Shown one piece after another: positions 13,546 to 18,082 of a stretch of DNA of 18,082 bases (positions within the stretch are counted from its first letter, which is position 1; each line of letters begins with the position of its first letter). The DNA is from Eubacterium sp. GTDB lineage: Bacteria > Bacillota_A > Clostridia > Peptostreptococcales > Anaerovoracaceae. Location of the stretch: NCBI GenBank assembly GCA_017425345.1, contig JAFOML010000065.1, positions 1 through 18,082 of the forward strand. Reading direction: 5' to 3'. Under the pieces are notes generated by a model, which saw only the letters and a list, made by a program, of their open reading frames with translations, was not told the DNA's origin and searched no databases. The translations under genes were made by a program, and so were the position numbers.

Positions 13546-14739
13546 ATGAACGAACAGAATATTCTCATCGTGCGCTACGGCGAAGTCGCGCTGAAGGGCA
13601 TGAATAAACCATATTTCGAAAAGACGCTGGTGGAGCGCATGCGCAAGGTGCTTCGCCCGTATGAGGGCGTCGAGGTGAGGAGGGCGGACGGCCTGATCTT
13701 TGTCAGAAGCCCCAAGGAGTACCCGCAGGAAGAACTCACCCGCAAGATCAGCCGTGTATTCGGCGTCGCGTCCATCAGCCCGGCGGTAGAAGCGCCGTCC
13801 GTGCTGGATGAGATCGGCGTGGAGGCCGTGAAGTTCATGAAGGAGCAGATCGAGAAGCGCGGGATCAAAACCTTCAAGATCGAGGCGAAGCGTGCGGACA
13901 AGACGTTCCCGGTCAAGTCGCCGGATATCGCGCGGATTATAGGAGCGAAAGTCCTGATCGGGTGCAAAGTCTTAAAGGTCGACGTCCACGACCCGGACTG
14001 CCGCCTGTTTGTTGATCTCAGAAGAGACCGCACGTATCTTTATGATCAGAAGATCTCTGGATTCGGCGGACTTCCGCTCGGCACAAACGGACGCGGTATG
14101 GTGCTGCTCAGCGGCGGCATCGACAGCCCGGTGGCCGCCTGGATGATGGCCAAGCGCGGCATGCTGCTGGAGGCGGTGCACTTCCACAGCTATCCGTACA
14201 CCAGCCAGCGCGCGCAGCAGAAGGTCGAGGAGCTCGCCGGCATCGTCGCATCCTACAGCGGCAGAATGAAGATGCACGTGATCAACCTGCTTCCGATCCA
14301 GGAGCAGATCGTGATGAACTGCCCGGAGGAGGAGACGACGATCCTGGTACGCCGGTTCATGATGCGGATCGCGGAAAAGATGGCGGAGAAGTACGGATGC
14401 ATGATGCTGATCACCGGAGAGAACCTGGGACAGGTTGCGAGCCAGACGGCGGAAGCGCTTGTGGTAACAGACGCCTGCGTGAAGATGCCGGTCATGCGGC
14501 CGCTCATCGCGATGGATAAGGTGGATATCATGGAAAAGGCGCAGGAGATTGGCACATATGAGAAGTCGATCGAACCGTATGAGGACTGCTGTACGGTATT
14601 CCTGCCGAAGCATCCGACGACCAAGCCGCAGCTGAAGCGGATCCAGGTATCGGAATCGCGTCTGGATGTGGATGGCCTGGTTGCGGCGGCCGTCGAAAGT
14701 GAAGAGGTGATCGTGATCGATCCGGACCGCACAGAGTAA
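13546..14739 (+). CDS. thiI: tRNA uracil-4 sulfurtransferase ThiI
   Basis: Adenylates U8 of tRNA and replaces its oxygen with sulfur to make 4-thiouridine, using persulfide from a cysteine desulfurase; some ThiI also serve thiamine thiazole synthesis. The 397 residues hold an N-terminal NFLD region (VRYGEVALKGMN), a THUMP domain (about 60-165) and the PP-loop ATPase with SGGIDSPVA at 189-197. Later motifs are GENLGQVASQT and EPYEDCCTVFLPKHPTT. The C-terminal rhodanese domain of E. coli ThiI is absent, as in Bacillus and Archaea, so sulfur must come directly or through another carrier. GAGGAGGAG lies just before the ATG. It is the second gene of a two-gene unit with the upstream desulfurase. 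Confidence 0.96.
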   Translation: MNEQNILIVRYGEVALKGMNKPYFEKTLVERMRKVLRPYEGVEVRRADGLIFVRSPKEYPQEELTRKISRVFGVASISPAVEAPSVLDEIGVEAVKFMKEQIEKRGIKTFKIEAKRADKTFPVKSPDIARIIGAKVLIGCKVLKVDVHDPDCRLFVDLRRDRTYLYDQKISGFGGLPLGTNGRGMVLLSGGIDSPVAAWMMAKRGMLLEAVHFHSYPYTSQRAQQKVEELAGIVASYSGRMKMHVINLLPIQEQIVMNCPEEETTILVRRFMMRIAEKMAEKYGCMMLITGENLGQVASQTAEALVVTDACVKMPVMRPLIAMDKVDIMEKAQEIGTYEKSIEPYEDCCTVFLPKHPTTKPQLKRIQVSESRLDVDGLVAAAVESEEVIVIDPDRTE

Positions 14740-14770
14740 AGATTTTGTTCAAAATTCAATACATTGCAGG

Positions 14771-14800
14771 CAAAGGTGATTCGTATTTGAATCACCTTTG
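14771..14800. repeat. Perfect 12-bp hairpin downstream of thiI
   Basis: CAAAGGTGATTC (14771-14782) and GAATCACCTTTG (14789-14800) are perfect inverted repeats with a 6-base loop. There is no T-run after it on either strand, so it is not a canonical terminator, though it is well placed to end or protect the thiI transcript. It is flanked by two copies of GCAGG (14766-14770 and 14803-14807). Confidence 0.7.
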
Positions 14801-14856
14801 TGGCAGGTGAACCAAAGTTGTCCAAAACGAAAAAAAGAACTTGCAAAATAGTATGA

Positions 14857-14876
14857 CACATGGTTAACTACATGTG
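14857..14876. repeat. Inverted repeat CACATG-N8-CATGTG
   Basis: Perfect 6-base arms around GTTAACTA, lying upstream of the acyl-CoA dehydrogenase promoter region. It could be an operator; I cannot assign a regulator. Confidence 0.4.
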
Positions 14877-14883
14877 GCGGCCT

Positions 14884-14901
14884 TTGTCCGATTTTTAACA
14901 A
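14884..14901 (+). promoter_or_regulatory. Candidate Rex (NADH/NAD+ redox repressor) operator
   Basis: The 18 bases starting TTGT and ending TTAACAA match the Clostridia Rex consensus TTGTTAA-N4-TTAACAA at 11 of 14 fixed positions; the right half-site is perfect, the left one keeps only TTGT. Rex represses bcd/etf-type fermentation genes in Clostridia until NADH is high, so the place (about 115 bases before the acyl-CoA dehydrogenase and next to a putative -35) makes sense. The regulator gene is not in view. Confidence 0.45.
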
Positions 14902-14904
14902 TGC

Positions 14905-14934
14905 TTGCAAAAGACTTTGTATGCATAATACATT
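14905..14934 (+). promoter_or_regulatory. Probable promoter of the acyl-CoA dehydrogenase-etf operon
   Basis: TTGCAA (14905-14910) and TACATT (14929-14934) are 18 bases apart; CATAAT (14924-14929) is an alternative -10 with poor spacing. The exact element is uncertain. CTTGCAAAA occurs twice (14840-14848 and 14904-14912), so there may be tandem promoters. The leader would be about 75 bases, with a small hairpin TCCCT/AGGGA before the strong AAGGAGG. Confidence 0.35.
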
Positions 14935-15015
14935 ATCGGATTTCCGCTGCGTCATAAGACGGTTTAATATCTCCCTTGCTAGAGGGAACGTTAAATAATT
15001 TAAGGAGGCATTTAC

Positions 15016-16158
15016 ATGAACTTTCAAGAAACGAAGGAGCAGGAATTCGTAAGGAAGATGGTCAGAGACTTCGCAGAAAATGAAGTTGAGCCTATCGCAG
15101 CTGACATCGACAAAGAACACAGATTCCCTGTCGAGACCGTTGAGAAAATGGCGAAGTTAGGCATCATGGGAATTCCGTTCCCGACCAAGTATGGCGGAGC
15201 TGGCGGAGATGAGATCTCTTATGCTATCACAGTAGAAGAGCTCGCTAGAGTCTGCGCATCCACAGCAGTAATCGTATCTGCACATACTTCTCTGTGCTGC
15301 TGGCCGATCTATGCTTATGGTTCGGAAGAGCAGAAGATGAAGTATCTGCCGGATCTTCTCTCCGGAAAGAAGCTTGGCGCTTTTGGTCTGACTGAGCCGA
15401 ATGCAGGAACCGATGCAGGCGGACAGCAGACGAGAGCAGTCCTGGACGGAGATGAGTGGGTTCTGGACGGCGCTAAGGTATTCATCACCAACGGCGGCTA
15501 TGCGAACACATTCGTAGTCATGGCTATGACAGATAAGAAAAAGGGAACTCACGGCGGAATCAGCTCCTTCATCGTAGAGAAGGGCGACCCGGGATTCTCC
15601 ATTGGTAAGACCGAGGATAAGATGGGTATCCATGCTTCCTCCACAACTGAGCTGATTTTCCAGAACTGCAGAATTCCGAAGGACAGACTGCTGGGCGAAG
15701 TTGGCGACGGATTCAAGGTTGCACTGTCCACACTGGACGGCGGCCGTATCGGAATCGCTTCCCAGGCTCTGGGTATCGCACAGGGTGCTTTCGATGTAAC
15801 CGTAGATTACATGAAGGCAAGAAAGCAGTTCGGACGTAAGCTGTCCCAGTTCCAGGCACTCCAGTTCGAGATGGCTGAGCTGAAGACCAGAATCCATGCT
15901 GCAAGACTGCTCGTTTACAGAGCTGCATTCCTTGAAGACGCTCACAAGCCGTACGGCGAGGCTGCTGCAATGGCTAAGCTGTTTGCTGCTGAGACCGCTA
16001 TGAAGGTTACGACCAAGTGCGTACAGTTCCACGGCGGATACGGATACACTTGTGATTATCCGGTTGAGAGAATGATGAGAGACGCTAAGATTACCGAGAT
16101 CTACGAAGGAACCTCTGAAGTTCAGAAGCTCGTAATCGCAGCTAATACATTCAAATAA
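15016..16158 (+). CDS. bcd: Acyl-CoA dehydrogenase, short-chain (butyryl-CoA dehydrogenase-like)
   Basis: FAD enzyme of 380 residues that in this context most likely works as an enoyl-CoA reductase, for example crotonyl-CoA to butyryl-CoA. Family motifs are GIMGIPFPTKYGG, GAFGLTEPNAGTDAG (FAD/substrate binding), KVFITNGGYA, DKMGIHASSTTEL, RKQFGRKLSQFQALQF, QFHGGYGYT and IYEGTSEVQ, where E364 is the expected catalytic base. The length equals clostridial Bcd. AAGGAGG (15002-15008) is a strong ribosome binding site. EtfB and EtfA follow, as in electron-bifurcating Bcd-Etf complexes. Substrate is uncertain: crt, hbd and thl are not adjacent, so another enoyl-CoA (branched, aromatic or acrylyl) is possible. 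Codons are strongly biased (GCT, CTG, GTT, AAG), suggesting high expression. Confidence 0.92.
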   Translation: MNFQETKEQEFVRKMVRDFAENEVEPIAADIDKEHRFPVETVEKMAKLGIMGIPFPTKYGGAGGDEISYAITVEELARVCASTAVIVSAHTSLCCWPIYAYGSEEQKMKYLPDLLSGKKLGAFGLTEPNAGTDAGGQQTRAVLDGDEWVLDGAKVFITNGGYANTFVVMAMTDKKKGTHGGISSFIVEKGDPGFSIGKTEDKMGIHASSTTELIFQNCRIPKDRLLGEVGDGFKVALSTLDGGRIGIASQALGIAQGAFDVTVDYMKARKQFGRKLSQFQALQFEMAELKTRIHAARLLVYRAAFLEDAHKPYGEAAAMAKLFAAETAMKVTTKCVQFHGGYGYTCDYPVERMMRDAKITEIYEGTSEVQKLVIAANTFK

Positions 16159-16186
16159 ACGTGAGTGATTTATAGGAGGAATAGAA

Positions 16187-16993
16187 ATGGCATTCAAGAT
16201 TATCGTATGCGCTAAGCAGGTTCCAGATACAAACGTGATCAAGATCAACCCGAAGACCGGTACCCTGATCCGTGACGGCGTTCCGAGCATCCTGAACAAC
16301 GACGATGCTAACGCACTGGAAGAAGCACTGAAGATCAAGGATAAGTATCCTGATACAACTATTACCGTTATCTCCATGGGACCGCCGCAGGCAAACGACC
16401 TGCTGTTCGAGTGCATCGCTAAGGGCGCTGACGAGGGTATTCTGGTATCCGACAGAGCAGTTGGCGGATCCGACACATGGGCTACTTCCAACACACTGGA
16501 AGCTGCAGTAAGAAGATGGGTTGAGGACAACGGCGATTTCGATCTGCTCTTCACCGGAAGACAGGCTATCGACGGAGATACCGCGCAGGTAGGACCGCAG
16601 CTGGCTGAGAAGCTGGGACTGCCGCAGGTTTCCTACGTTGAGGAATTCGAACTGGCTGAGGACAGAAAGTCCGTAACCGTTAAGAGACAGCTGGAAGACG
16701 GCTATGAAGTAATTGAAGTTCAGCTGCCGTGCCTGCTGACCACCATCAAGGAACTGAACACACCGAGATACATGAGCGTTAACGGTATCTATGGCGAGAA
16801 GAACATGAAGGTTTGGAACGCTAAGGATATCAAGGTTGACCTGACCAAGGTCGGTCTGGAAGCTTCCCCGACGAACGTATTCAGATCCTTCACTCCTGCT
16901 CCGAAACAGCCGGGCGTCAAGATCGAGGGCGACACTGAGAACGAACAGGCTAAGAACTTACTGATCAAGCTTAAGGGTAAGCACGCTATCTAA
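16187..16993 (+). CDS. etfB: Electron transfer flavoprotein beta subunit
   Basis: EtfB of 268 residues, the small subunit of the flavoprotein heterodimer. It begins AFKIIVCAKQVPDTN, with NPKTGTLIRDGVPSILNNDDANALEEAL, then ISMGPPQA and TGRQAIDGDTAQVGPQLAEKLG, all typical. In bifurcating Etfs this subunit holds the FAD that takes electrons from NADH and splits them to ferredoxin and to the dehydrogenase; that role here is inferred from the Bcd context and from the partner EtfA with its ferredoxin domain. It starts 28 bases after the dehydrogenase stop, with AGGAGG as ribosome binding site, and ends 18 bases before etfA. Confidence 0.94.
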   Translation: MAFKIIVCAKQVPDTNVIKINPKTGTLIRDGVPSILNNDDANALEEALKIKDKYPDTTITVISMGPPQANDLLFECIAKGADEGILVSDRAVGGSDTWATSNTLEAAVRRWVEDNGDFDLLFTGRQAIDGDTAQVGPQLAEKLGLPQVSYVEEFELAEDRKSVTVKRQLEDGYEVIEVQLPCLLTTIKELNTPRYMSVNGIYGEKNMKVWNAKDIKVDLTKVGLEASPTNVFRSFTPAPKQPGVKIEGDTENEQAKNLLIKLKGKHAI

Positions 16994-17011
16994 TTTGGGG
17001 GAGGAATACAA

Positions 17012-18082
17012 ATGGCTATTAATATTATTAAAGAAAAATGTACCGGATGCGGACTGTGCTTTAAGAGCTGCCCGAAGGGAGCATTTTACTTCGAACCATA
17101 TACCGGAAACAAGCTGCAGAGAGTTGCTGCTATCAACACTTCCTGCGACTCCTGTAACCAGTGTCTGACCGCTTGTAAGTTCGGCGCTATCGAAGAGCGT
17201 AAGATCGAAGTTCAGGCTGACCTGTCTGACTACAAGCACGTTTGGGTATTCGCTGAGCAGAGAGACGGCAAGCTGATGAACGTTGCTCTCGAGCTGATCG
17301 GAGAAGGATACAGACTGGCTAAGGAAATCAGTGAAGATACACAGGTTTGCGCAGTTCTGATCGGATCCGAGGAAGACATCGCTCCGCTGGCTGACGAGTG
17401 CTTCGCTTATGGCGCTGAGAAGGTTTACAAGATTGCAAGCCCGCTGCTGCAGCACTACACCACAGACGGTTACACCTATGCTCTGAAGGAAGCCATCGAT
17501 GCGTACAAGCCGGAGATCGTTCTGTACGGCGCTACTCATATCGGAAGAGACTTCGCTCCGAGAATCGCTGCAAGATGCAACACTGGTCTGACCGCTGACT
17601 GCACCAGACTGGACGTTAAGGTTAAGAGCTACATCGAGTTTGCTAAGAAGAACACGACACTGGATACCTCCACACTGGATCCGGATGATCCGTCCACAGG
17701 AATCAAGCAGACCCGTCCGGCATTCGGCGGAAACCTGATGGCTACCATCATCTGCCCGAGAACCAGACCGCAGATGTCCACTGTACGTCCTGGCGTTATG
17801 CAGAAGAGAGAGCCGAAGGAAGGCGCTACTGGCGAGATCGTAGAAGTTAAGACCACCGTATCTGAGGCTGACATCCACATCAACATCAAGGAAGTTGTTA
17901 AGTCCGCTAAGGAAATGGTTTCCCTGACCGACGCTGACATCATCTGCTCCGGCGGACGTGGACTGGGCGGGAATGCAGGGCCCAGAGTGAATTCATCCTT
18001 CGCCGTCATCACCCGTTCAAATAAACCGGCCAGCCACCCTTCCTTGTTTGAGCCCGGAATATTCAGTTTTTCGGCAATCTGC
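17012..18082 (+). CDS. etfA: Electron transfer flavoprotein alpha subunit with N-terminal ferredoxin domain; 3' part replaced
   Basis: EtfA whose first ~60 residues are a 2[4Fe-4S] ferredoxin domain: C10, C13, C16, C20 and C45, C48, C51, C55, in two CxxCxxCxxxC motifs. The EtfA N-terminal domain follows (HVWVFAEQRDGKL near 76; VLYGATHIGRDFAPRIAA; RPAFGGNLMATIICP). The C-terminal FAD-binding domain begins normally at DADIICSGGRGLGG. After G320 (17969-17971) similarity stops: the next residues (NAGPRVNSSFAV...) are not the expected PEGF...LA...GASRA continuation. The last 37 codons stay open to the window end. The family's FAD motifs (SRAAVDAGW, GQTG, SGAIQH) are therefore missing from this window. 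A ferredoxin-bearing EtfA is known from CarE of Acetobacterium woodii caffeyl-CoA reductase. GGGGGAGGA precedes the ATG. The product is functional only if the true 3' end lies elsewhere and the join is an artefact. Confidence 0.88.
   Translation, partial: MAINIIKEKCTGCGLCFKSCPKGAFYFEPYTGNKLQRVAAINTSCDSCNQCLTACKFGAIEERKIEVQADLSDYKHVWVFAEQRDGKLMNVALELIGEGYRLAKEISEDTQVCAVLIGSEEDIAPLADECFAYGAEKVYKIASPLLQHYTTDGYTYALKEAIDAYKPEIVLYGATHIGRDFAPRIAARCNTGLTADCTRLDVKVKSYIEFAKKNTTLDTSTLDPDDPSTGIKQTRPAFGGNLMATIICPRTRPQMSTVRPGVMQKREPKEGATGEIVEVKTTVSEADIHINIKEVVKSAKEMVSLTDADIICSGGRGLGGNAGPRVNSSFAVITRSNKPASHPSLFEPGIFSFSAIC
17972..18081 (-). other. Unrelated segment fused to etfA; possible minus-strand gene fragment
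   Basis: From about 17972 to the window end the sequence no longer encodes EtfA. On the minus strand one frame is open across the whole segment and reads protein-like (IAEKLNIPGSNKEGW, then AGLFERVMTAKDEFTLGPAF), while the plus-strand etfA frame reads an ill-formed Ser/Pro/Phe-rich tail. Codon choice (AAT, TCA, CGG, TTA, GGG) differs from the biased codons of the etf genes. I do not recognise the protein. It lacks both ends, so it is not annotated as a gene. Confidence 0.4.

Noticed and set aside
15157..16554. A 465-codon minus-strand frame opposite the acyl-CoA dehydrogenase and etfB
   Set aside because: Ser/Leu/Cys-rich shadow of highly biased codons; no start signal and no motif.
17012..18082. 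Reading the whole fused frame as a natural novel EtfA variant
   Set aside because: The tail after GGRGLGG lacks every conserved FAD-binding motif and is low-quality protein sequence, while the opposite strand reads better; a join is more likely than a new domain.
1..18082. tRNA, rRNA, CRISPR arrays, insertion sequences or prophage genes
   Set aside because: Looked for on both strands; no cloverleaf, repeat-spacer pattern, transposase or integrase motif was seen.

Overview
The window is chromosomal housekeeping DNA from an anaerobic Gram-positive bacterium, most likely a Clostridia-class Bacillota. The evidence is the strong AGGAGG-type ribosome binding sites, the sigma-A-like promoters, the Bacillus/Clostridium-type gene order radC-mreB-mreC-mreD-PBP2-minD, an RNase Y gene, a rhodanese-less ThiI paired with a cysteine desulfurase, and a butyryl-CoA-dehydrogenase/EtfB/EtfA set whose EtfA carries a ferredoxin domain. 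The family cannot be fixed by eye; Lachnospiraceae or Anaerovoracaceae-like lineages fit. There are no tRNA or rRNA genes, no CRISPR array and no recognisable insertion sequence.

Layout. (1) 83-1183: a membrane-anchored FKBP/trigger-factor-like foldase, closed by a strong terminator. (2) 1329-2460: nrdR and cmk overlap by 8 bases and both concern nucleotide metabolism. (3) 2464-9133: a very good extended -10 promoter starts a cell-shape operon, radC, mreB, mreC, mreD, a large class B penicillin-binding protein (PBP2) and minD. mreC/mreD and mreD/PBP2 overlap by 4 bases. It ends in a terminator facing a second one for the convergent gene. (4) 9230-10336, minus strand: rodA, the SEDS glycosyltransferase partner of PBP2, with its own promoter. 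(5) 10337-10726: a 390-base divergent intergenic region with an inverted repeat and a possible RNA hairpin. (6) 10727-12277: rny, ended by a hairpin terminator. (7) 12338-14739: cysteine desulfurase and thiI, the sulfur-transfer pair for 4-thiouridine and/or thiamine. (8) 14740-15015: a regulatory region with a 12-bp perfect hairpin, a smaller inverted repeat and a candidate Rex operator. (9) 15016-window end: acyl-CoA dehydrogenase, etfB and etfA, predicted to form an electron-bifurcating enoyl-CoA reductase complex, with codon choice typical of highly expressed genes.

The most unusual feature is at the right edge. EtfA reads normally up to its GGRGLGG motif (about 17971), then the sequence stops resembling EtfA. 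The remaining ~111 bases have no stop in the etfA frame and are also open on the minus strand, where they read like a fragment of an unrelated protein. This is either an assembly chimera or a real rearrangement; an assembly join is the simpler explanation. Apart from that, the window is mostly conserved core genome. I do not see a convincing previously undescribed system, but several regulatory and architectural details are worth checking.
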